DNA from: an uncultured Clostridia bacterium
GTDB lineage: Bacteria > Bacillota > Clostridia > Oscillospirales > Acutalibacteraceae
Direction of reading: 5' to 3'
Length of the DNA stretch: 52,711 nt
Assembly: GCA_947585615.1 (NCBI GenBank)
Contig: CANPXD010000004.1
Span: 1 to 52,711 of the forward strand
The position numbers and the translations under genes were made by a program. Below are positions 42,034 through 52,700 of this stretch, in pieces (the stretch's first letter is position 1; every line of letters begins with the position of its first letter). The notes beneath the pieces are model-generated. The model was given only the letters and a program-made list of their open reading frames with translations, was not told where the DNA came from and ran no database searches.

Positions 42034-43308
42034 ATGAAAATTGCACTTGAGTACAGCGATAAGTTTGATATTAAGCGTCAGACGGAATACGCTGTAAAGG
42101 GAATCACAAAGGTAGTGAACAAAATCGGACCGAGAAAACCCGGCTCGCCGGAGGAGTACCGCGCGCAGCAGTGGTTTGAAAAGGATATGAAAAACTACTG
42201 CGATGAAACGGAAATTGAGGAATTTAAGCTTCACCGTCAAGGATTTATGGGATTTATCCCGTTTACGGTTGTCTGCGGCGTAGCAAGCGTTTTTGTAAAC
42301 TGGTTCGCAAGCCCTGTCGCGGCGCTTGTTCTCTGCGTGCTCGCGTTTATTCCTCTCATTTTTGAATTCCTTATGTATAAACAATTTGACGATTTCATTT
42401 TCCCGAAACAGACCTCCCATAATATGATTGCAAATCGCAAACCGACGGGCGAAATCAAAAAGCGCATTATAATGATCGGCCATTCCGATTCGCAGTTTGA
42501 GTGGACGCTCAATTATCTTATCGGCGGTCTTCAGGCAAAGCTGTTTGTTGAAATTCCTGCCGTTGTGGGACTGATTGTTCAGACCGCGATAGCCGTTATA
42601 AGCATTATCGTCGGCGCGGTAAAGGGCGGAGTTGTTGCAGCAGGCAAAATTCCCGAGGTACATACTCTTTTTGTAATTTTCTTTGTTGTTTCGATTGTGT
42701 TTATTCCGTTTGAACTGTGCTTTTTGTTCTTCCAGAGCTGGACAAAGTCTGTTCCAGGCGCGTCCGATAATCTTTCGGGCTGCTATGTGGGTATGGGCGC
42801 GATAAAGGCTCTCGGCGAAGCAGGCGTACGCTTTGAAAACACAGAGGTTGTTATGATTTGCTCAGGCTCGGAGGAAGCGGGTCTGCGCGGAGCGAAAGCA
42901 TACGCAAAGGCACACGAAAAGGAACTCAAGGAGATACCGACCGCCGTTGTTGCGATGGACACATTCCGCGATCTGGAGACAATGGCTGTTTACGACCGTG
43001 ACCTTTCGGGAACGCTCAAGCACCACAAGGGCGTAAAAGAGCTTGTTCACGATGCGTGCGCAAACTGCGGTTATGACGTTAAGTACGAATCAATCTATAT
43101 CGGCGCTTCCGACGCCGCCGCGTTCACACAACGCGGAATTCCGGCAACAGGCTTTGCCGCAATGGATCCCGCTCCGCCGAGATATTACCACACACGCCTT
43201 GACAATGTTGAAAATCTCCGCCCGGACGCCATTGAGGTCGGAATTGAGGTTATGGTGGAGACGCTTTGTATGTTTGATAAAAACGGTGCAGAGGGCGTAA
43301 CGGAATAA
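42034..43308 (+). CDS. Membrane-associated M28-family zinc peptidase
   Basis: A 424-residue aminopeptidase-like protein. The M28 metal ligands are in place: His150 (IGHSDS), Asp245 (GASDNLSG), catalytic/ligand Glu280-Glu281 (SGSEEAG), Asp309 (AMDTF) and His386 (YYHTRLDN). Four hydrophobic segments (about 72-90, 95-114, 173-195, 211-234) are inserted between the first ligand region and the core, which is unusual and suggests membrane attachment. There is no cleavable signal. An AAGGAG site precedes the ATG. The substrate is unknown. Confidence 0.86.
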   Translation: MKIALEYSDKFDIKRQTEYAVKGITKVVNKIGPRKPGSPEEYRAQQWFEKDMKNYCDETEIEEFKLHRQGFMGFIPFTVVCGVASVFVNWFASPVAALVLCVLAFIPLIFEFLMYKQFDDFIFPKQTSHNMIANRKPTGEIKKRIIMIGHSDSQFEWTLNYLIGGLQAKLFVEIPAVVGLIVQTAIAVISIIVGAVKGGVVAAGKIPEVHTLFVIFFVVSIVFIPFELCFLFFQSWTKSVPGASDNLSGCYVGMGAIKALGEAGVRFENTEVVMICSGSEEAGLRGAKAYAKAHEKELKEIPTAVVAMDTFRDLETMAVYDRDLSGTLKHHKGVKELVHDACANCGYDVKYESIYIGASDAAAFTQRGIPATGFAAMDPAPPRYYHTRLDNVENLRPDAIEVGIEVMVETLCMFDKNGAEGVTE

Positions 43309-43346
43309 TTCAATTTCAAGCGGGATGAAGAAGGAGAAAATTCTTT

Positions 43347-44345
43347 ATGAAAATTTGTAAACTTTGCGGCACAAAGCTTGAAGACGACGTGAGATTTTGC
43401 TTTAACTGCGGGGCGGACACAACACACAAAGGTGCGGTCGAAACGGTTGACAGCGATTCTTACAAGGAGGCAGACGCGCGGCAAACGCGGCAGACCAATA
43501 CAGTCCCTCGGCAGCCATCCTTTCAGTCGAACACCATACCTCCTCAGCAGGAAAACGTATATTATCAGCCGTCAGACAGCAATTCGGCGCAGGGAGGCGA
43601 CGCGCCGTACCGGCTTCCTTATTCAGCCCATGTTTATACGGAGAAAAAGAAAAGAAAGCTCCCTGCGTGGGCAATAATCCTTATTGTGCTTGCCTGTCTC
43701 TTTGTTCTTTTCATAGCAGGAATCATTGCGCTTGGCAGTTTTGGCTTTAATCAGGTAATGAAAGAAAATCCGAATTTCTTAACAAATATCAAGGAATATA
43801 TTAGCGATGAAGCGTCGGACGGGGAGAGCATAACAGGCGGCGTTGTAAACGGAGATACATATACGAACGACTCTGTCGGTCTTGCAATTGATGTAACGGG
43901 AAGCAGATACCGTTTTCTTAACTCCGATGAGGTAAAGGACGTGATGGAGGAGCAGGCTGATTATACAGAGTTCATCTTTTTCGATGAAACCTCACAGGAA
44001 AATATAATGGGGCTGATAGTTGAAGGCAGTATTTCCGACGTGATTAAAGATGAAAAAGTTCTTGTCCGCGAAATGGCGGAATATATCTTTGAAGATTCCG
44101 ACTATCCTTACGAAATCGGTGATGCGTACACAATGACGATTTCAGGAAAGGAATTCAGTTGTATCGACATATCACAAACGATTGACGATGACGAAATCGA
44201 AGTGCCGTTCACAACTGTAATGACATTATGTATTTACAAAGAAGGTTCGTCATTCTATGAATTGCAGTTTACCCTGTATCCCGAGGAGACAGGAGCAGAT
44301 GCAGAATCTATCGTTAAAGAGTATTTCAGCCAGCCGACAGAATAA
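43347..44345 (+). CDS. Zinc-ribbon single-pass membrane protein
   Basis: A 332-residue protein. The N-terminal zinc ribbon has CKLCG (Cys4, Cys7) and CFNCG (Cys18, Cys21 region). A low-complexity Gln/Pro/Ser linker and one membrane helix (LPAWAIILIVLACLFVLFIA, about 110-132) follow. The outer C-terminal domain of about 190 residues is acidic, with no catalytic motif recognised. Such proteins are common in Clostridia and may sense or scaffold at the membrane; function is unknown. It lies 38 bases after the peptidase gene, in the same probable operon. Confidence 0.75.
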   Translation: MKICKLCGTKLEDDVRFCFNCGADTTHKGAVETVDSDSYKEADARQTRQTNTVPRQPSFQSNTIPPQQENVYYQPSDSNSAQGGDAPYRLPYSAHVYTEKKKRKLPAWAIILIVLACLFVLFIAGIIALGSFGFNQVMKENPNFLTNIKEYISDEASDGESITGGVVNGDTYTNDSVGLAIDVTGSRYRFLNSDEVKDVMEEQADYTEFIFFDETSQENIMGLIVEGSISDVIKDEKVLVREMAEYIFEDSDYPYEIGDAYTMTISGKEFSCIDISQTIDDDEIEVPFTTVMTLCIYKEGSSFYELQFTLYPEETGADAESIVKEYFSQPTE

Positions 44346-44358
44346 AAGAATAAAATGA

Positions 44359-44395
44359 TGCCGCCGTGCGTTATTCGCAGGGCGGCAATTTGTAT
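44359..44395 (+). terminator. Weak terminator after the zinc-ribbon gene
   Basis: TGCCGCC (44359-44365) pairs with GGCGGCA (44381-44387), followed by ATTTGT. The T tract is poor. A TGG-TATACT extended -10 follows at 44405-44413 and may start transcription of the next gene. Confidence 0.5.
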
Positions 44396-44479
44396 GGCAA
44401 TATGGTATACTATTTATCGCGGCGAGTCCTTTGAAATAGAATAAAGTCGTTAAATAAAATAAAAGGCGGGGAACGAAAA

Positions 44480-46393
44480 TTGAAAAAGAAATTTAAAATC
44501 GTTTTCTTAACAACGTTAGTGCTGATTCTTTCGTTATGCACTAACGCGTATGCGTCAACACCGTATTTTACGGGGGAAAAATCAGACCATGCGAGGAAAG
44601 AAATATATCTCCACGGAATTACCGCCGAGATGTGCACCGCAAACTATTGGAAAGACAAAACTTTTTATGGTTTGGATAAAATTATAATGGACAATTCTCA
44701 AATAGACACGTTAAACAGGCGGATTGTAGACGGCAGCGGCACAATGGTTTTTGATTTGGAAGAGTTAAATAAAACCTTTGACGCGGACGCAAGAAGGCAA
44801 AGGCTTGCGAATTCGGAAATTCCTGCGAGAGATCTTTACATAAACGGCGTAAAAATCAACAACGAGGAATATTTCACATCATTATTGACCGCGATTATGA
44901 ATACCGGGTATACCGGAAAACAGCAAACCAAGCTCGGAATATGCACAAACCGTGCGGATATGAAAGCATGGCCTACCAACGATATTATAGGCTACAGCGC
45001 CTCGGATACCGATGACGAAATGCAAAGCTCGGCGTTGAATCTGAACGAGCCTATGATAATTCAGGCAAAATGCGAAGTCGGCGGAGAGCTATTCTATTGG
45101 GGCTACTCCAATAACTGCACGGGCTGGGTCAGCGGAAAAAACGTGGCGGTTTGCCAAACAGAGTCCGAATGGCTGGATTATTGGAAAATCAGTTCAGATT
45201 CCGATGATTTCGTGACGGTTACAGGAAGCAGAATCGTTTTAAACGACGGAACTTCCGAAACGGTAAACGCTATGCTGGGAACCTATTTGAAATTCGTGCC
45301 CGAAGAGCTTATACCATTTGATTTAACTTCTAAAAAGGCGGATAACTATATTGTGTATTTTGCCGGAAGCGACGAAAACGGAAACGCTGTTAAAAAATAT
45401 GCCGTTTTGAGTAAAAGCTTGGAGCTTTGCCGCGGATTTTTGCCGTTGACGGAAGAAAACGTGTTGGAAGTTGCATTTTCATGTATCGGCGATCCTTACG
45501 GCTGGGCGGGCATGAATGGTTATATGGACTGCTCGCTTTATACAAGAAGTATATATAAATGCTTTGGTGTTGAACTTCCGAGAAACACAACGTGGCAGGA
45601 AAAAACGCCCGATAAATATAAAAACGTTTCCGCTATGAGCGACGAGCAGAAAATCCAGTATATTTCAACACTTCCCGCAGGCTCTTTGCTCTATTTTTCG
45701 GGGCATACAATGGTTTATTTGGGAATGGACGGAAACAAAAACTTTGTAGTAAGCGATTTGGGTTCTGTTGTAGACGAAACAGGCGATCTTACGGTGCGCT
45801 ATGTAAACGCCGTAACGGTAAACTCTTTGGATGTCAGACGCGGCGCCGCTTATGGCGGAACAACATGGCTGCATAATATTACGGGCGTGATTTTGTTTGC
45901 CGCTCCGATAGATATAAAGGATTGTTCGGTGGAAATGGAAAGCGATGAATTTGAATATGACGGTTTTGAAAAGAAGCCTAAGGTGATTGTTAAATACAAC
46001 AATAAGCCCGTTTACGAAGGCGTAAACTATACCGTTGAATATGCAAACAACATTGAAACGGGAGAGGCCGCCGTATGCGTTGAGGGCATAAATAATTTCA
46101 CAGGGAAAGTAATGAAAACTTTTGAAATAAAAGAAATTCCCGAAAAGAAAAACGATAAGGAAAACGGCGGAAATACGGGAAAAGAGGAGAGCGATTCCCC
46201 AACTCGCCTCGAACAGGCAAAGCCCGTTGAAAGCAACAGCAAAAATGACAGCTCAACAAATTTAAAATCACCGTATACAGGCGCCGATCCTTTCGACTAT
46301 GTTTTAACGCCGTGTTTTTGGATAAGTATAGCGGCTTTATTATCTGCTGCCGACTTTTATGCGATAAAAAGCAGGAAAAGAAAAAAGAATTAA
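44480..46393 (+). CDS. Secreted NlpC/P60 peptidoglycan hydrolase with C-terminal membrane segment
   Basis: A 637-residue exported protein. It has a signal peptide (about 1-26, ending NAYAS) and an N-terminal domain with SH3b-like repeats (WGYSNNCTGWVSGKNVAVC). An NlpC/P60 cysteine peptidase follows, with Cys351 in GYMDCSLYTRSIY and His409 in YFSGHTMVYLG. An Ig-like domain (about 475-550), a Lys/Asp/Ser-rich linker and a C-terminal hydrophobic helix ending in KSRKRKKN close the protein. It should cut cell-wall peptides outside the membrane while staying attached. The start is TTG 44480 after GGGGAA. The frame continues after the stop into a second membrane-helix-like stretch (46394-46483). Confidence 0.88.
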   Translation: MKKKFKIVFLTTLVLILSLCTNAYASTPYFTGEKSDHARKEIYLHGITAEMCTANYWKDKTFYGLDKIIMDNSQIDTLNRRIVDGSGTMVFDLEELNKTFDADARRQRLANSEIPARDLYINGVKINNEEYFTSLLTAIMNTGYTGKQQTKLGICTNRADMKAWPTNDIIGYSASDTDDEMQSSALNLNEPMIIQAKCEVGGELFYWGYSNNCTGWVSGKNVAVCQTESEWLDYWKISSDSDDFVTVTGSRIVLNDGTSETVNAMLGTYLKFVPEELIPFDLTSKKADNYIVYFAGSDENGNAVKKYAVLSKSLELCRGFLPLTEENVLEVAFSCIGDPYGWAGMNGYMDCSLYTRSIYKCFGVELPRNTTWQEKTPDKYKNVSAMSDEQKIQYISTLPAGSLLYFSGHTMVYLGMDGNKNFVVSDLGSVVDETGDLTVRYVNAVTVNSLDVRRGAAYGGTTWLHNITGVILFAAPIDIKDCSVEMESDEFEYDGFEKKPKVIVKYNNKPVYEGVNYTVEYANNIETGEAAVCVEGINNFTGKVMKTFEIKEIPEKKNDKENGGNTGKEESDSPTRLEQAKPVESNSKNDSSTNLKSPYTGADPFDYVLTPCFWISIAALLSAADFYAIKSRKRKKN

Positions 46394-46483
46394 TTGATTT
46401 TATGTATCTTGCTGTTTGCAAACCTTGCCGTTGCTGCTTATAGAAAAGGCACAGCGCTTCGCAAAACGGATAATCAAAGTTAA
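46394..46483 (+). pseudogene. In-frame 3' scar encoding a membrane-anchor-like tail
   Basis: Directly after the TAA of the preceding gene, and in the same frame, 29 codons read LILCILLFANLAVAAYRKG and onward to a second stop. A hydrophobic helix followed by basic residues is the usual end of a wall-anchored surface protein. It duplicates the role of the upstream gene's own C-terminus, so it is probably the remnant of a deleted or fused neighbour. No start or ribosome site is present. Function is not expected. Confidence 0.5.
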
Positions 46484-46526
46484 ATACCCCGTATGCCGCT
46501 TACCCGGCGTACGGGGTATTTTAAAT
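46482..46526 (+). terminator. Terminator after the NlpC/P60 gene
   Basis: A long stem (46482-46497 with about 46504-46521, containing AAATACCCCGTA/TACGGGGTATTT) is followed by a T/A-rich run. The rest of the 335-base gap to 46728 is AT-rich and holds a small palindrome (AATGAT/ATCATT, 46642-46656) and the promoter at 46670. Confidence 0.8.
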
Positions 46527-46669
46527 ACAGAACGGTACTGTCAATTATACTGGCAGTATTACACAAAAATACGGTGAACTTTTTCGACAATTTGTAAAGA
46601 ATGTAGATTATTATTTTTATCTGTTGATTTATTTTATTTTAAATGATAAAATCATTAAAAAGTGGGGTT

Positions 46670-46699
46670 TTATACACTTCTTAGTTTAAAGATTATAAT
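46670..46699 (+). promoter_or_regulatory. Candidate promoter of the surface adhesin
   Basis: TTATAC (46670-46675), an 18-base spacer and a perfect TATAAT (46694-46699) precede the start codon by 29 bases. Confidence 0.6.
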
Positions 46700-46728
46700 A
46701 AAAATATCTGTATCGGAGGGGAAACTTT

Positions 46729-49700
46729 ATGACAGATAATTTTATCGGAATTGAAAATCAATATATAAACCTCTATTTTTGCCGTCGGAGAAAAATTTGG
46801 CGCAGTGTTATCTGCATTTTAATGGCGGTTACCATTGTTTTAACATCCCTGTTGCTGCTTCGGCCGATCAGAGCTCTTGAAAGCGCGAAGATGGTCTCTG
46901 CGGACAGAATGGCTGATCCAAGCACCATGGATAATTATACAGACTCTTTAAATATTGCAAACGACTCAATGTACGCAGGCAGAGTTTGGGCGGATAAATC
47001 TGTTTTTGCTTACGGGAAAAACAGCGGTCGTTTTACAAGTAATGTATTTAATCTTGATCCTGATTTGGACGGAACAACAGGCAAAGTTGCGCTTGAAGAT
47101 GATTTTCTTCATGTTTTTTCTGTGTTGAGTTCAAGTCAAGCGTGGATTGGGCTTCCTCCGACGAAAACGGTTATTGTTATAGATAATTCGGGATCTATGT
47201 ACACTGACAAAACCAATTGGGGAGATACCCGTATGGGTAAATTGCTTTCTGCTGTAAACAGTGCTGTTGACAGTCTCATGAGAGCGGGCTCATATAATGA
47301 GGTAGCGGTTATTTCGTTCGGAAACGGAACAAAAAACGGCGTGACTTACACAGCTTCAAATACGGCTGATGTTATTATTCCTATGGGTCACTATCCCGTA
47401 AGCGCGGATCATTCAAATCCTTATAAATATCTTAACGGCGGTTGGACACAGAAAGACGTGTCCGATCTTCCAAAAGAACCTATGCAGACAAGAGCAGATG
47501 CCTCAACCGGCGGCGGATACATATTTGTTGATAAACAGTATGTTAATGAAGACTGCAAGATAGATAGCAGCATGAGCGGCAAAAACGGCTTGGAACGCTA
47601 CAACCTTTTTCGCAACGGAACCACGAATATCCAAGCCGGAATCTATGTGGGCTGTCAGACTTTGCTTGAAGAGGAAACAAGTATAAATGTAGGCGGGTAT
47701 AAATTTGATTATATTCCCAACCTTGTTGTTCTGACAGACGGTGAAATCACAGACGCGCTTGATAATAATTGGAAGATTTCCGGAGAAAGTCTTGCGCCTT
47801 CCGGATTTGTAAATGATTTTAGCGATAAGAGCGATAGCTTTATCAGTATTGATCCGGAGGATAACGCGTGTTCTTGGGATCAATTTGTTGAAGAATATAA
47901 CGTTGGTAAATATAAATGGAGAACAATCGGCGGCGCGGCGAGCAGCGATGTTGCGGGAACGGCGAATAGGCGGCTTCCGACAGCCGAAGGATTAAAAAAA
48001 CTGAGAGAATTATATGAGTATTTTATCAACGGTAAATCCTATCTCTTGTTTTCCACGCTTATGACGGCTGCTTACGGCAAATCTGCTATAAATAATACAT
48101 ATGCGCAGGATTGCAAAATGTATACCGTTTCGCTTGATATGACTGATCCCGGTAAACCCGAGGACGCAAAACTATATTCTTCTACCAAGGATATAACGAT
48201 GAACGGACCGTCAATGAATCCGGGCGCTTATTTCAATAGGCAATGGCTTGATCTTGCCGATTTTAACCATAAACCTTATTATGAAGACGGAACAGTCGGA
48301 AGAGGTACAAACAGTGCGATTTACAGAGCGCTTGATTGGTTTGATTCATGGAAAAAAGGCGAGAATATCACAACGACTTACAGAGAAATTTTAAGCGGTA
48401 GTACCACTTTCTATGGAGGCGATAAAACCGTTATTGAAAATGTCAACACGGCAGGCGCCGGGCACTCAAGCTTTTTCCGTGTAAGTCAACCTAAAACATT
48501 TACGATAAATCAGCTTGATCCAAACGACAAATACAGTGTAACAAAGGAGCAAATTGAAGAAAATATCTACTATTCCTATAAATCTTATTATGCAACCTCA
48601 ACTGAATCGGCAGTAGAAACCATGGCGGATATTGAAAAGGTATTTAACGAAATTACGGATGACATCAACCAGCACGCTTTTACTCCTGTTCAGGGCACAA
48701 ACTCCGCAGGCGTTCAGGATTCAATGACTTATATGGATCCTATGGGTCAGTATATGGAAGTAAAAGATGTTAAGAGTCTTTCACTTTTTGGAAATGTTTT
48801 CGGTATCACAAAAACAGGTGTGTACGATTATGATATTTGCGGAATCGGAAGTGACTTTGCCGAAGGTTGGTATAAATATAACGAAGAGGGAAAACTCGTC
48901 TTTTATGGCACCGACGTTCCGTCAGATTGTGCAGACAACAAAGCTGCTTGGAAAGCCGGATATGTATACTATGTCAGTGCGGCAACCGCGCGTATGTTTG
49001 TTTCCACGCTTCCCGAGGACGGAATGACGGAGCAGCAGAGGGCAACCACATACACGCTGTATAGATTTGATCTTGATCCGGATCAGCGTGCAATGGATAG
49101 AATCAATCCCTGTTATGGATTTAAGGACGAAAATAAAGACGGAAAGATTTCCGAAGATGAAAAAACAGTTAAAAACGCCGTTCAAAAATATCAGCTCAAC
49201 AGCATACGTATTTGGGTTGAAAACAGCGGTGATTATCAGTGGGACAGCGACGGCGGAGAAATGATGGTTGACCCCGGATTTGACCAGGCATTGTATGTAA
49301 ATATACCTACCGAAGCAATTCCGATTCAGGTTGCAACGATAAGTCTCGGCAACAACGGAAATGAAGTTGATTATTCCACTAATTTAGATGACAAAGCGGC
49401 GTCTACGCCATTGCGTGTGTTTTACACCGTTGGCGTGCAAAGCGATATAATGTTTGATAACGGCAGTATAGATATAGCCGCGCTTGATGAGAAATATCTT
49501 GAATCTCATAAAGACGATAAATCGGGAAAGGTTTGGTTCTTGTCAAACTATTACAGCGGAAACACCTATGACGGATATATTTCGGGTTCAATCAGCGCAA
49601 CCAGAGGTAATCCCGTTGTAACATTTTCTCCCGGAGAAGCAAACAGATACTATATATATCAACAAACGAGAAAAATTTATTGGGCAGCGCCGGGAACGGC

Positions 49701-52700
49701 GGAACGCCCCAAGAATTTGGTAATTGGTGATTTTGACGGCGCGGATTACAGTTCAATTGATCAATTTGAAAACGAGTACAAATACGTTAATGCGGTTGAT
49801 CCCTCATCATCTGCGCATCAGCTTAATTCAGACGATTGGTATTATGTTCCGCTTAATTACTATAAATCAACAGGCGAAGGAACACTGGGCGCATCGGCAC
49901 ACATCGCGGTAGCCAGAAAAGGTTCTGAATTCGGTTCAGGCTTTGGGGATGAAGTCGGTGAAGGAGCTTATGTTTGTTGGTACAACACAAAAACGGAAGA
50001 AATTGCTGAATTCAGTAATACGCCTCCATCAACAGGGAACCGTGAAGATTGGATACTTGCCACAAAGCCTCAAGGCTTACGCGTGGGTGATTTATCTCGC
50101 CAAATCGGTTTAAAGGGGAAAACGATAGGTGATGACAGCAATCCGAGCGTTCGTCCCGCCGATAATCCCACAAGCTCTGCGGACAGTTATTTTATGCCTA
50201 CAATAGGCAGTTCAACAAGTGAAGATACAAAGGGAAACATTCTTGTAAACATTTTTCTCGGAAACAACGGCAGACTTGAAGTCAACGATACGATGCTGCT
50301 TGTAACCAAGGAAGTGGATTTGCGCGATTTGCCGTATTCAAACAAGGAATTCCATTATCAAGGGTATATTCAGGGCTTTACAGGCACAATGAACGCCATT
50401 GTGATAACCAAAAACGAATATACAGGCTATTGGCAAAGACGTATTTCGACTGTTGACCTGCTTACGGATAATAATGAGTTTTTGGCAAGCAGGGATAATA
50501 ATATTATTCGTGCAAATGCCGACGGAACAATAAATCCAAATGGCGATTACTATATTTATGTAGGTCATAACACCGAAAGCGGAGATACAGGAAGCGATTA
50601 TTCGTTGAGAATTTACGATTCCGATTTAAATGCGGATGGTGTTACTTTGCTGCGCGGCGGCAGAACAATATATGTTCCCGAAGGATACGATACAACAGAA
50701 AATCCGGACAATGTAATGTCAGGCGATATTTATAAGCAAGAAGAGCCCGGAAAATATGCTGCCGGAACATTAGTGCTTTGGGTGCGTGATGTTTATGTTG
50801 TTCCGATAGCCGATGTTGAAAACGGCACATTCAACAAAGACAATTATAACCCTGACGGGGCAGACAGTTCATTCGGCGGATATTTAAAATTAACGCAGTT
50901 CCCCATTGCTGTGATCGATTCAACGCAGGATGATAGCAGTTTCACAGACATTGAATCGGATTATTCCGTAAGAGTTGAATATTTAACAAGAGAATTGGAA
51001 TTTGGGCCAAGTGATTTGACTCTGTATGACACCAATTCGTTTAAACCGGGATCCACGAATATAACTTCTGAAAATGCTAAGTTGAACACTGCGGAATTTA
51101 CACTTAAAAATGGTGAAGGACTACTGTTCAGAGGAATTAATCTCGGTGCCGATTATCGTTTCACCGAAAAAATGAAGGATTATGAAATAGATTCGGGCTG
51201 GGCGCTCAATCATGTGGATCACAACATCGAAGAGGGCAGCTGCACAACGTATTCGCGCGACGGCTCGATTTTGGAAGCCTATCAAACAGGTTCTGACGGA
51301 GAACGCGAGTATCTCTATAAAGACGGCAAGCAGCTCGGTGCGGACAGCGTTACGGCTTTGAATGAATTTAACGATACGAATCGCACGTATTCGGTATTCG
51401 GCGAAACCTCGTCATACGAGGAGGCTGTTCACTATTTCAATGAATTCGCTCCCGTTCAGATGACTGTGAGCAAGGACATCATAAGCTCTAAGGGTACGCA
51501 AATCAAAGACGATGATTACAAAAAAGCCTTCGATTTCACCATAACAATCTCTTATGCGGACGGAACGCCCATAGACGGATTTTATTGGTTCCGCACATAT
51601 GATAGTAAGAGCGGCAATCTGGTGAACGAAGAAGAGAAAGAGCTTGATTCAAGCGGAAAGACAACGTTCCAACTTAACGGCGGTCAGCGTGTCACGATTT
51701 ACGGACTGCCTGTCGGAGCAAAATATACGTATTCCGTTCACGAAGCAGACCAGCTCGGATGGAATCCCGAGGTGGAAGCGGACGGCGGCGATATTATTGA
51801 ATCCGGCGAATACAGCGGTTCCATTCTGCAGGACGCGGACGGCATTATCGGCGGCGAGCTTGAATTTATAAACGTTAAACAGCCGCCTGCACCGGCGGTG
51901 GCAAGTCTTAATGCCGAAAAGAGAATGGAAGGCGACAGCTTTACGCTCAGCGCCGGAGCGTTTTCATTCAGAATCACACCGGATGAAAGCAATCCCGAGG
52001 GTGATCCGATAGGCGCGCGCACGGTTTCTAACGATGAAAAGGGCGTAATCGTGCTGTTTGAAAACGAACGGTTTGCTTTACAGGGCGTATATAAATACAC
52101 GGTTGAAGAACTTTCGGGCGATCCGGTTCCGGGAGTAACCTACGACAGCAAGGTTTATACCGTAACGGTCAATGTAATCGAAGATCTGGCTGATGAAGGT
52201 GTTCTTGATGGGTACTACGGTCAGCTGAAGGCGGATATTTCGGTAACGCAGGACGGCGCACCTGTCAGCGACGGAATCGTATTTACAAATGTGTTTGAAG
52301 AAGAACCGGAATTCGGCTATCTGACCGTTTCCAAACAGGTTGATAACGCCGGAGAAAAAGAGAGCACGCCATTCACCTTTACGGTGAAATTTACACCGCC
52401 GGCTGAAAAACCGTTCGGCGGAAGCATACCTGCCGTTCACGCCGACAAAGACGGTAAGGGAGTAAATGAAACGGTTGCCGTTACGCCAAACGGCGACGGC
52501 AGCTACACCGCAACATTCACCTTAAAGCACAGCGAAACAATGACGTTTACAGATTTGCCGAACGGAACGGAATATTCCGTAACCGAGGCGTCGTGCAAAG
52601 GCTACAAGCTGAAGAGCAGCAGCAACACGGAAAACAGTGTTGCAGCGGGGAACACGGCTCATGCGGACTTTGTAAACGAAATGTTTATTGAATTGCCCGA

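Noticed and set aside
41986-42663. A 225-codon minus-strand frame opposite the M28 peptidase
   Set aside because: It overlaps the promoter and metal-ligand region of a clear gene and has no ribosome site.
46402-46443. A 13-codon Cys-rich ORF after the NlpC/P60 gene
   Set aside because: It resembles a leader peptide but has no ribosome site, lies before a terminator and is better explained as an off-frame reading of the membrane-tail scar.
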